Assembly: GCA_946807835.1 (NCBI GenBank)
Contig: OX327683.1
Span: forward strand, 19,473,001 to 19,537,000
Length of the DNA: 64,000 nucleotides
Reading direction: 5' to 3'
Source of the DNA: Ailanthus altissimus
Lineage: Eukaryota; Streptophyta; Magnoliopsida; Sapindales; Simaroubaceae
Shown here: in pieces, positions 48,101 through 59,700 of the stretch
Layout: every line of letters starts with the position of its first letter
How positions within the stretch are numbered: position 1 is the first letter of the stretch
The notes under the pieces: model-generated
Database searches by the model: none
What the model saw: only the letters and a program-made list of their open reading frames with translations
What the model was told of the DNA's origin: nothing
Position numbers and translations under genes: made by a program

Positions 48101-49422
48101 TAAAGCTCTAGGCTGTACACCCGTACTAGAGTTAAGCTCTCCTATCTGAGATCCTACATGACTTTGAATATTGTCACTGCCACCTTAAAAACCCTAAGAA
48201 GTTGTACTCTGTACTAAGCTGCTACTTCGAAGAAGATGAAAGCAATCTCTCCTCAAATGTCCAGCTTGTCTGCAATGGTAGCAACCTCTAAAACCTCTCA
48301 GACATTGTCCCTCATGACTCTTCCCACAAATGCAACACTGATGGTACCTTCTCATGCTAACACTACTACTTAGCTGGCTACTACCTCGGGGTCTTTGACT
48401 CCCTATGTTACTTTCAACAGATTGAGGTATAAAACTCTAACTAGAACTCTGTCTTTGTCATCCTGATAGCATAGGGCTCTGACCATATCGTTGTCTACCA
48501 GAATACCTTGTATGAGATGTGTCTCGTCTAAATGCTCTACTACTACTTGATCCACCAACTGACCAATTATAGCCTTGTTTCTGCTTGAATGATTGGGCTT
48601 TAAGTGTCTCTGTTGGGCTTCTCTCAACCCTCATTACAGCTCCTATTAACTCACTGAAATCAATGTACCCCATGGCTGTAATTTCTGTCCTGATATTGCC
48701 TCTAAGATACTGTTCAAATCTCTTATATTTATCCCTCTCATTCTGTATTGCATATGAAGCGAATCTTGATAACTCTATAAATTAATTCTCGTATTTCTCT
48801 ACTGTCATCGATCCATGTTCTAGCTCAAAGAACTTACTAGCTTGGATGTCTTGGTAAACCATATGAAAGAATTTAACATTAAATTATTTACAAAAATTAG
48901 CCCAACTAATCACCCCTTCATATCTTCGTGATACTGATCTCCATCAGTGGTATGCCTCACCCTCAAGTAAAAATGTAGCAAAGGAAATCCTCTCATTATC
49001 AGTACATCTTATAACATCAAATATTCGTTTTACTCTCATCAATCATGACTCTGCATCAGCTGGCTCTATAGTGCCTGAAAAATTCTCTGCCCCCAAACTA
49101 CGAACACGCTCTATTATGTGCTCTCTTCTGAGTTGTCCCTGTGTTTTTCTCTCTACTATAGCTGTAACTAACTGAGTCAATCTATCTATGGATTGCTCTA
49201 AGACATGTCTATCAGACTGTCCCTATGTAAGCTGTATCATAGGTTGTGGCACTGGCTGAAGGTGTATCTCTTCTACAATATGAGTAAGTTGGGTTTGAGG
49301 TATAGGTACAAGGGAACTGACTCAACTACTTCCTCTCTAATAGACTCCTCCATTCTATCTGGTACTAAGAGAGCTCCCAGTTCAGCCACAAGTTTAGTGC
49401 AAGGTCGGCCATGTGGACGCAT
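48101..49422 (-). pseudogene. Chromovirus gag with zinc knuckles
   Basis: The likely start codon is at 49,422 (MRPHGRPCTKLVAELG). A Retrotrans_gag domain follows: FSGTIEPADAES, RVKRIFDVIRCTDNERISFA, EGEAYHW, then FFELEHGSMTVEKYE. Near the end are MRRYHQCCICGKSHEGQC and CYHCRQAGHLRRDC, the second a perfect C-x2-C-x4-H-x4-C knuckle (near 48,270). Stops and frameshifts split it into pieces, including the overlapping open frames at 48,403-48,673. Confidence 0.8.
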
Positions 49423-49507
49423 GATGAAAATCTATAAAATGCAACAATTCATTAATGACATCTCTAACATGCACGTATCATGTATTAGTCTATAGAATCT
49501 AAAATCA

Positions 49508-49520
49508 TGCTCTGATACCG
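49508..49520 (-). other. Primer-binding site of the chromovirus
   Basis: On the minus strand this reads cggtatcagagca, matching the initiator-methionine tRNA site TGGTATCAGAGC except for the first base. It lies 3-4 bases from the LTR end. Confidence 0.8.
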
Positions 49521-49523
49521 AAC

Positions 49524-50979
49524 TGACAGAACCCGACCTGAGCCCTCCTCGAGAATCGAGGCGAATCCTATAATGACGTGGGACTACTATACTCTTTACT
49601 CATATATGTGATATAATGAGGCTACCTGCCTAATTAAAAAGTGTACACGTGTACTCTAATATATAAAAAGATAAATAAAGACACAGACTGAAACACTTAT
49701 ATAACTATGCGTGTCGTGGGCCAACCTCAAAATGTGATGACTATATCACACTGCACGAATTCCTATAACAACTTGGGAAAAATAGAAAAAATAGTGAGCT
49801 TATGGCTCAATATGTAGACATAATCTGAAAATATTATATACTTTATATGTATTGTACACGTATAAATCTGTAAGATAAAATAATCATGAAACTGTATATT
49901 AAGTAGTCAATAAACTTGTACTAAAAGTATGAGTTGTCATAAAAATCTGTGCTAAAACTAAAATTATAACATAATACTGAGCATCTGAAAGTGTAAACTA
50001 TCATAAAATATATTATCAAGCTGAATATATGTAACATAACTCTGGAAACATATACTACATATACATTAAAAACCACACCAAACTTGTATCCAGGAAAAAA
50101 CTAGTCTAACCTGGCGGAGTAACTCACGCACAAGTAGAGCCGGGGATCTGAGTTGGTCTAACCCGGCGAAGTGCTGCATTACTCGGGCAAAGCAAACGAA
50201 ACTGGTCTAACGTATGCGCAAAACAACTACACTAAAGGGGAGAGTATGCATATGTGGTTCAAAAACTACTACTATATAATATCATGAAAACACAATTGTT
50301 CTAAAATAAATATTTTTGTACTAAACGTAATCATAAATTATACTATAATAAGTTCTAAAAATATTTCTGAATATACTAATTAACAAAAATATTTATGTGT
50401 ATAAAATAAATTATGACTAAATCTGATAACGTGTAATTAAATCATAATTGCTATATTAAAAATATATATAATATATATATATAGTTATTCACTCACAAAA
50501 GTGCGCTAATTCTGAGTTAGGTCTAAATTCTGAAATTTATCTGCTATCGGTACACTTCCTATATCACAGGGTGTAAAAATATATCATTAGTAATGATATG
50601 TATTATAAATATTAAAATATAAATATTATAATATCGTAAAACTATTACCTGCCAAATCACTGAATATAAATTTAACTATCCAAATTAATTTCTTAAAATT
50701 TTTTATTTATTTTCTTTCTTATTCTTCTTCCCCACTTTTTTTTCTTTCTTTATCTTTTCTTTTCTCTTTTCCATTCTCTCGACTTTCTCTTCTTCTTTTT
50801 TTCTCTTTTTCTTCTTTCTCTTCTCTCTTCTTCTATTTTGATTTTACTTCCTCTTCTCGATAAAATCAAAACCAAACAATTACATATATATATTTATATA
50901 ATGGGCATCGCTTAATTTTTTTAAATTTTTTTCTTTTTTTTTACCACTCAGATGCTTAAAAATATACATGTATATGATA
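49524..50979 (-). mobile_element. 5' LTR of the Tekay-type chromovirus
   Basis: Starts tgacagaacccgacc and ends gtatatgata on the plus strand (the other LTR ends gtgtatgaca), 1456 bases. It is homologous from end to end to the other LTR except for its 71-base duplication. The flanking five bases are gcagc (left of element) and gcaat (right), only 3 of 5 identical, so the target duplication is decayed or absent. Confidence 0.88.
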
Positions 50980-51724
50980 GCAATTATATACAGTATTATC
51001 AATATATCGTCTTAACAAATTGACAAACCGATAAATATTATTTTAAAGATAAATATTTAATTAAAAAAGCACATTCTTTTAAAAAAAATTACATAAATTA
51101 CAAAAGTACATTATATTTTTTTTTCTTTCACTAAATTTTATTCCACTCGATTTTATTAATAAATTTTTTAACAAAATAATTTTGAAATATATTTATTACT
51201 ATTATATATTATAAAATTATATTTATTTTTACTTAAATTTGTGTCCCGTTAATTTTTCTTTAACAATGTACATATAAATAATGTGATAAAATTCGAGGAG
51301 TTGTAAATAGTGATACATCTGTAAGGTGATATGGATTCCTACATTGATTAAATTATAGGCCTTCGCTCCCATAATCAGTATATAAATATATATAGGCCCT
51401 TTATAAGTCATTGACCTTTCGTTACTTAAGTTATCATTATTTATTATTATTTATTTATTTATTTATATCATGTTCGGAATATTTAGGATGTGCCGCGTTA
51501 TTCTTTCTCTAAAAAGTGTTATGTTATAAGACTACAAAACAAGATCCAAGAGAGCTAAAGCTGATGCGAAGCCAACTAAAACTCTCTCTCTCTCTCATGC
51601 ACACACTCTCTACTTCTGCTAACATTGCCGCAAAGCACTGTATGGTAAACAAGATCGCAATTAAAACCCACTTCACTTCCTTCATCAACCTTTATTCTCT
51701 CTCTCAGACTCAACAGCTTCATTC
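50980..51724 (+). promoter_or_regulatory. Upstream region and leader of the homeobox gene
   Basis: The part to about 51,500 is very AT-rich and featureless. The leader probably starts in the stretch with a CT repeat (actctctctctctctca, near 51,581-51,597). An ATG at 51,643 opens a 53-residue frame that overlaps the true start out of frame; if included in the mRNA it would be an upstream open reading frame. Confidence 0.4.
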
Positions 51725-54700
51725 ATGGCAGAAAATCCTGAACCCTACCACTTACCACATCAAAGAAACAAGCTTCGAGTCACCGCTGATCAAGCCAACC
51801 TAGAACAATCCTCACATATCTTTCCAACAACCTTATTGCCTTCACTTTTTCGACTAAACCCACCGACTTCTTCTTCTTCTATACTAAATCCCAGTTCCAT
51901 CCAAAATCTAAGAGATCATATTATTTACCAGCCTTTCAATGGCCATCAAGGTTTATCTTTATCTCTACCGTTTGACCATTTGCCTTTAAACTTGCATGAT
52001 CAACAACAGCACGATACAGTTTCAGTTCTCGGAGATTTTCTGAAGAAGAATAGTGAAGTGAGAAGTTCAGTTCCTTTGGGCCCGTTTACTGGGTATGCTT
52101 CCATATTGATGCGTTCAGGGTTTTTAAAGCCTGCACAGCAGATTCTAGATGAGTTTTGTGGTACCGTTCTTTTTGATGCATCAAGGTCTCAAGTGGATAG
52201 TCTTGGTGAAAGTCCATTTGTTAGAGATTTCATTTCTTTTACTGACAGAGTTGAGCGTTCATGGAAGAACTCTAATCTTGTTTCGATGTTGGAAGAGGTA
52301 TATTTTTCTAGATTTTTCTCTTAGTTTTGTTTGGTCAATGAGAAAACGATGGTAAGTGGATAGAAATTTTCTATTCTTTTTCTTCTTTTAATGAACTACC
52401 CTTTGACAGAAAGTGGAAGGGTAGACGCGGGATGGTAAAGAAAGCGAATATTTTTTTTTAGTTAAAGGAGTTTAGATTTGGTGAAAGTAGTTAATTTATT
52501 TTTAAAATTATTCATTTATATTTGGGTTAATTTTTTTATTAAATTAAATAAAAATAAAGATAAAGTAATTTTTTATTTAAAAAAATACGTAGCATAATTT
52601 AAAAGAGTTTACTAACATTAGTCGGTCATTTGATTGTCGTTTATCAATGTTGGATCGATGTTAATTATTGATTATCGTTGGTTATCGATGAGCGATGACA
52701 AAAATTATAAAAATTAATATTATTAAATTTAAAATTTTGTTATTTATGTAATTGTAAAAAAAATTTATTAATAAAATATTATAAAAATATCAAAAATTAA
52801 AAAAATATGGTGAAAACGATGACTACTGCAATTGATCTGTCTAATGATGGGGAGGTGTACCCCATCACCACCATCGGTTGCCTGTTAAAGCTGTCAACCC
52901 CCGCTAATCAGCGGTCGAAGATTGTCCAAAATTTGTCAATATTAATTACTATTAGTCAATAATAATTAAGAATATTATAATAATTAAAATATTTTTCATC
53001 TATTTTAATTAAAAAAATTAACGGTCAAAGATGTAAATAAATAATTTTAAAAATAAGATAAAGAAATCGTCGCGTTCACACGTATAAGAATTTAAATATC
53101 TTTTATCCTTTTTTTTATTTTTTTATTTTTTTTATTTTACGATCATTGAAGTTTCAAGCGTGAAGTTAAGCGTAAGAAAATTAAGTAACATGAAGTTTTT
53201 TTTAAAATCAAATTGAATGAAATTGATGATTTGATTGTTCTGTCCAGAAATCAGTTTCTTGGGGTGATTTTCTCTCACCAGTAAGCATGACCTAAAGATG
53301 TCTTGTCTTGTCACAATAAAGCACTGTACTGTTCTTTTTTAGCTCTATTTTGTTTTTTTATGTGTTAATTTTTTCAACTATTTTTCTCAATTTTCCTTGG
53401 ATGCTTCTGCCTGCGCACATCACCCTGGCGGAGAGCCCTTGGTAGTTTGTTGAAATTACTACTTTTCGTCTTTTCTTGTGGATATTCAAAAATGATCTAG
53501 TCCTAGTGGCAACTTTGCTCGTGTTATGGTATGCGAAGGTACTGAACTTCACTGGTGGATCTCTGTTAAACATGAGATCTGCACATAAGTTCACTCTTAT
53601 AGGCAATCTTGCTGCCACTGTGGCATGCGCGCTATTGAATTTCACTGGTGGATTTTTGCTAAACATGAGACCTGCACATAATTCCATTTAATGGCATTGC
53701 GTCCTACAACATGAACATTGTTGTCCATTATGTAGTTTCTCGTTGTATCTAGAAAGAGTTTTGTTATAATAAACAACATAATTTATCATAAGATGGGCAT
53801 TTGAACATGTAATTTGATTTTATAGTACATTATAAATAGTATAAAAATTATGAATTAATTCGATAATGTTATATGATATTGTTGCTCTTCATATAATGAA
53901 TTATGTAATTTATTAAATTATTTTCATATATTTATGTATATATAGATATATTAGGAAATCAAGGTATGTGATGCATCAAATTGTAGACACTTCTTTACAT
54001 TACGCCTTTGCCTACAGAGAGAACTCGAGCTGAAACTTGTTTGTATAAATAGATTGGTCCAGGGTTTGACTTATTAGTTGTTATTATTCATTTTCTTTTA
54101 ACATGAACTGCAATCATCAGTTCTTCATGAAATTCGGGTTCTATTGTGATCTTATCATTCCATTTCTATCAGGTATGCAGGAAATACAAACTATATTGCC
54201 AGCAAATGCAATCAGTTGTTGCATCATTTGAGACTGTTGCTGGCCTTGGACATGCTGCCCCTTACATATCTTTGGCATTCAAAGCCATATCTAAGCACTT
54301 TTGTTGCCTAAAGATTGCCATAATGGACCAAGTTCAGGTCTCTGACAAGACTATTAGTGATAACAATGTTCGCAAAGACATTGCTGAACAAGGTAGTTTC
54401 TATAGGCAAAAACCTGTGCAAAATTTGGGCTGTCCTCGGCCTCCTCTCTGGCGGACTCAGAGAGCTCTTCCGGATCGTGCAGTAGCTCTGCTCAAAACAT
54501 GGCTCTATGACAACTTTCTGCACCCGTGGGTTTTGTATTTTCTTTTTTCATTTCATTTCATTGAGATTTAGTTAATGCAATACTCTGAACCCTTGATGTT
54601 GTGCCAAATTGTTTTTTGTTCATATCAGTTATCCTACTGATTCAGACAAGCAAATGTTGGCTCAAAAGACAGGCCTATCAAAGTCTCAGGTGAACAAACT

Positions 54701-55219
54701 TGTTTCCAATTTTATCTGAATATACTCTACTTTGCCCTTGTGATTTGGTTTTCATACAGGCACATTGATCTTGCCTGTTATGTAATGCTACATTTGATAT
54801 CAATATCTGGACAGGTTTCCAATTGGTTCATTAATGCAAGAGTAAGACTGTGGAGGCCAATGGTCGAAGAAATACACATGCTTGAAAATGGGAAAACTCT
54901 AAGACCAGCAGTGTTCATAAATCATGCTGTCAATGTGCCATCTGATCACATAAACGCACCATCTGATCGCATAAACACGCCATCTGCAGAGAAGCTTCCC
55001 CAAACCACACAAATCCAACAAGCTGAACATGTCCCAACTAAACGCCGTAAGAACAAATGTGACCAGATACCTAAGCAGAAAAAGGAACAGAACAATGCAT
55101 TGTTGAGTAATTTGTCAAGTGATGATCAGCAAATTGGTGTTGGTGGAAGCAGTGATGTATCTTTAGCTTTGGCTCTCAACCAGAATAATGGAAATGAGTT
55201 CTCAAGGCCCTTTCTGTGA
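51725..55219 (+). CDS. BEL1-like homeodomain transcription factor
   Basis: Four exons (51,725-52,297; 54,173-54,525; 54,629-54,689; 54,815-55,219) join in frame with GT-AG introns to 463 residues. Residues about 128-143 form a divergent SKY box ([14 protein letters not shown]; the family has SKYLKPAQQLLDE). The BELL domain spans exons 1 and 2 ([13 protein letters not shown]). The TALE homeodomain starts [19 protein letters not shown] and holds the three-residue loop [12 protein letters not shown] and recognition helix [13 protein letters not shown]. By family knowledge BEL1-like proteins pair with KNOX proteins to control meristems and organ shape. The C-terminus has [15 protein letters not shown], a short repeat, and a basic stretch TKRRKNK. 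It is shorter than most relatives; BLH11- or ATH1-type members are candidates but I cannot assign one. Confidence 0.92.
52495..53058. mobile_element. MITE-like element with long inverted repeats in intron 1
   Basis: The left arm (about 52,495-52,547) contains tttatttttaaaattatt, then catttatatttgggttaatt. The right arm (about 53,003-53,058) is its inverted complement with few changes, so the pair spans about 560 bases. No transposase is present. A separate small palindrome (gatgggg and ccccatc around aggtgta) lies near 52,845. Arm ends and a target duplication were not fixed. Confidence 0.55.
53526..53689. repeat. Two-copy repeat in intron 1 of the homeobox gene
   Basis: Two copies about 95 bases apart share cttcactggtggat/tttcactggtggat, aaacatgaga and ctgcacataa. 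Both read in one frame as LNFTGG(S/F)LLNMR(S/P)AHK/N within a 71-residue open frame. Base composition is more balanced than the intron around it. Origin unknown. Confidence 0.6.
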
Positions 55220-56775
55220 GCGTGCCACACCACTTTGATCTTGAAAGGGAAGCTGAAGTGGATGTGGGAACTGGTACTGAAGCTCAAAAGTAGTATCTTG
55301 AGAACAACTTGAAATGGCAGCTAATGCATTGATGTGTTGGCTGAAATTTTTATTATCCTTTGCTTAATCAGACAAGCTTGTATCAACAAAGTGGAGATCA
55401 GGGGACTTGTAGCAAAAACTTTTCTAGAAATATGCAAGTTTTGTTCATGAAACAGGATTTTTTTATCAGATTTTAACCTGTGTCATTGTCCATGATGGGG
55501 CATTGTTTAACAAGTAATTGGAAATTGTTCCTTACTTTCCATTATCTTTACTATCCACTCATGGCTCAGAATTGCTTCGCGACTACCATGCTGTTTTAAT
55601 ATTTAGTGAAAGAAAAAAGATTCAACAAACTTCCAGTTGATTAATGTGTTTGTTTCAGACTTTTCTGTAATACATTAAGTTAAAAATGATTGTTATCTCA
55701 GAAGTGAAAGGAATCATATCATTGCTTGTAACTCAACTACTCAAGTAATAGCACGCTAGTAATTTTTTCTTCTTTTTCTTTTCATCTTCTTTAACATTGA
55801 GAAAAGGGTAGTAATTTTAATTTATGCAATTAGATTGATCCGACATTTGCTTATTATATTATTTACATATAATAAACTCGGTGCCCGGTAAGGCAATTGA
55901 AAGCTCAGTTTGATTTGAATAAATTCTTTGGTAATACTAACCATTAGAAATATCGAGATTGTGAAGTCCAACAAAATTTCTATCGTAAAAATCACCTAAA
56001 TTTTGTGATTACCAAACATTATATGCTACGTGGCGTTATCACAGTGGACAGTCTCACTAACCGACTTCAAGTAGGTCAGGCCACGTGAACCTTACGTTCA
56101 TTGAATCTAACATCAATTGTTAGGCACGACCACTTGAACTCTACTTGCAAGAATATTCCAAAGTAAATCTTCGGACATTCAACTAGGGACGTCATAGTTT
56201 TGTCCATCGGTTCTGTTAGTAGCGCTCATGTTATAATACAACTAGCTACAGAAAATCTCGGAAGTCGGTTTAGCATATCCAATTAAACTACAACCATCAC
56301 TAAACGACGTCATTTCAAACTCGCAACATGTAAAACGCTATCGTTTTACTTCAGCAACCTTTCTTTTTCATTTTATTTTAAATTTCTCGTATTAATATTT
56401 AAATTCACGATATAAATTACATTCATTACAAATTCCTATCAAATCAAATTAGCAATACAAACTGGTTCAAAAAAAACTCGTAATACAAACCAACCTCCGC
56501 ATTTAATTTGAGAAGGAGAAAACAAATAAAGAACTAAAACTTCAAAAGAAAAACTCTTGGCTTTTCTGCTGAGACTTCAAAAGTTCAAAATTTTCTACCG
56601 TTTTTGGCATTTTCAGATATGGGTTTGTAATCATTTACTTGTTGCGTTCGTTTATTTTGTCACAAAAACGATTGCTTGATCTTTCTTCATTGCAAAGCAA
56701 TCATTTTTATTTGGCTTTCAAATACAAAACTCAAAGGTAGAGGCAAGAGAGAGGGTTGTGGATTTAGATTAAGAG
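55220..56775. other. Homeobox 3' end and carrier promoter region
   Basis: The first 200-600 bases are probably the 3' untranslated region of the homeobox gene. The rest is intergenic DNA without recognised repeats. A leader for the carrier gene probably starts near 56,500-56,600, where purine-rich sequence gives way to a CT- and T-rich part before the ATG at 56,776. Confidence 0.45.
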
Positions 56776-59700
56776 ATGCAAACAGAGGCGAGAGTTGGTG
56801 TGGTGGTAGAGGGAGAGCAGAGAGGCTTAAGTTCAGGCAATGGAAGCGTGTTTGTGGATAAAATATCGCAGCAACAACATAAGCGGCAACAAATGTTGCA
56901 GAATCAGTCCCAGATCGGAACAATACCTCAGCTTCTAGCAGGAGGTGTAGCGGGTGCTCTTAGTAAAACCTGTACAGCTCCTCTTGCAAGACTTACTATT
57001 CTCTTTCAGGTGTGTTTGTTTGTAGGCTTTCTATATATTGTACTTTGTGGGTATTGTTTGGGTATATATATATATATATTCATTTTTTCTGTTTTTTTTT
57101 GGGTATTTGGTGTTATTAATGGGGTAACTGTGCCGTTGTGGGGTTTCTTTTTTGGTTTGAAATGGTGGTAATGAGTGAGTTCTGGGTGGTTGTAGTTGAT
57201 GGAAGTGTTGGTGTCTATTTGCATTTAATGAACTGGTAGCAAGAGTTAGTATGATGCTTTTCATTTTCGTTCATTGTAAGGTTAGCTGGGGTGAGGTCAA
57301 GAGTTGCTAGATGAATGTGGGAGAACAAGGACAAGAATGCTAAAATTTTTAGTGAGTGGGTCGGGTTTTGGTGTGTGGATGAGAGTAAGGAGAGTGAAGT
57401 TGAAGGAGTTAAGCAGTAGGATATGGTAATTTACAATTTGTTAAAAAGTGATAAGTGGGTACTGATAAATTAAAGAGGCAATAGAATATAATTTACTTTT
57501 GTGATTCTGAAGGGAATATGGGTTTTTGGGTTTTTAAAAATTGCCTTTTAATCGCCAGTGATCTGGTAACAAATTATCCCCCTAGACCTTGCTCGGTCAT
57601 AGCTTTTAATGCTACTTTGTATGTTGTGATGTTGTAAATTTGGGACACAAGGGAAATTTATGGTTGATCCATCACAAAGTGAATAATTCTTTGATATACT
57701 TCATAATTTATTGGTATGCATCTTTGGCATTACCTAGGGGCCAAAGTTCGGTCATAACTTGTTTTTATATGTTTGAAATAATGGATCTTTTGACTTTTAA
57801 TATGAAGTTTATTCGTACTTTTTTCCATTGCATGTGGTTTTATCTAGTTGTTTTATTCATTTTTTACTTGTCTTTTTATGATTTCCTCCTGATTTGTTTT
57901 ATACTTAATCCTTATTATGGTGGACTCCCTATGGACAAAACCCAAATATATGGGAATGAATGCAAATTCATATTTGTCATGTCATTCATTTATGGTGTCA
58001 TTGTGGCTGACGTCATCTTGCCTTTCCTTTTGACATCATCATATTTTTTTCTATAGGTGCAAGGCATGCACTCTGATGCCGCAACATTGAGAAAGGCTTG
58101 CATATGGCGTGAGGCTTCACGAATCATCAGTGAGGAAGGATTTAGGGCTTTCTGGAAAGGAAATCTGGTCACAATTGCTCACCGTCTACCTTACTCTTCA
58201 GTCAACTTTTATGCTTATGAGCACTACAAAAAGGTTTGTGCAAATATTGAGTACCGTTTGTGCAATCAAACAATGTCAGTAGACTGTGTTGCATTTTGCC
58301 CTTGTAGCTTAACTTTTTGTGTTCCAGATGCTACATGTGATTCCAGGACTGCAAAGTCAGGGAGGAAATATGAGTGCAGACCTCTTTGTACATTTTGTAG
58401 GCGGTGGTTTAGCTGGAATAACTGCTGCATCAGTTACATACCCATTGGATCTTGTGAGGACACGCCTTGCAGCTCAGGTAAAGATTAGCATATCTTTGAT
58501 GATATAAGCTGGTGCACAAGTCTATTCTTTCTTGCTTTTACAGATTGTATTAATCTTACAAGGTTGTAATTGATTAGTTAGTATAGTTTTGAGAAAATAC
58601 TATTTTTTTATGCAGTTAAACATTAAAGCAGACCTTTTCCTTACTTGCATCAATGTGCAAGTTAGTAGATACTTGTGTACCATGGTTTTGATTGATTCAG
58701 GGTCCTGATCAGTTTACTTGAACTTTATTCATGGTCATGGGTTATTTAAGGCTGCTTTCACATTGGGCTCTAAAGCTTTATATTTTAAAATTAAAAGTTG
58801 ATAAAAACATGACTTTTGTGAAAAAAAAATTTCTGATCTCTTGTTTCAAGCATGAACAATGCCTGTACTTTTCAAACATGAGTATTGCTAGCATTTTTTT
58901 CTCCTTTCTTTTTTACATGCCTATTTGCTTCTTCATCAACTTGCTTATCCTTTGCAGACAAATGTGCTCTACTACAGAGGTATATGTCATGCTTTACAAA
59001 CTATATGCAGAGAGGAGGGAGTTTTGGGCCTCTATAAGGGACTTGGTGCAACACTTTTTGTAAGCTTTTATTTTAATTTTGTTTTATTTATGCTAACGTG
59101 AATGCTGTTTTGGTGTGTGCTTGATGACAGTTTTCACATTAATGTAGGGTGTTGGGCCCAATATAGCAATTACCTTTTCAGTATATGAGACCTTGAGATC
59201 TTTTTGGCAGTCACAAAGGTGATCATCCCATTGTATGGCTCTTTTTTGCAATTTGTTTTGTGGTTCCCTTTTTAGGACTTCTTGCTCACTTCTTTTTATC
59301 TTTCTTTTTAATATAAGTTTCTTGTTTCCTATCCATACAAATTAAAAAAAAAAAAAGGTGATCATCCCACCAGTTGATTCTGTAATTTGTTAGGTTTCAA
59401 TTATGCTTTGTTATAGTCATTGTTGCATGCATCGGATTCTTAACTGTTAACAAGTCAATATTGTTATCTTCACATCAGGCCGAATGATTCTCCTGTCCTG
59501 GTCAGTCTGGCATGTGGTAGTCTTTCAGGCATTGCTTCATCAACAGGTGAGTAATCTTGCATTTGCCACCTTACAAATTTTTCACAGATTTTGTTGGGCC
59601 TTTTTCTTTAAAAATATATATAGATCTGTCTGTTCCATGCTATTGGAAAATTGATAAGTCCATCAGATTTTGCGATCATATAAGTTTTCTTGCTCTTGAA

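Noticed and set aside
51516..51803. A 95-residue frame overlapping the homeobox start
   Set aside because: Out of frame with the conserved protein and without homology. At most it contains an upstream open frame.
57640..58056. A 138-residue hydrophobic open frame
   Set aside because: It lies wholly in intron 1 of the carrier gene and runs up to the acceptor. The hydrophobic composition comes from the T-rich intron.
58731..59063. A 110-residue frame
   Set aside because: It runs through intron and exon 4 of the carrier in the wrong frame.
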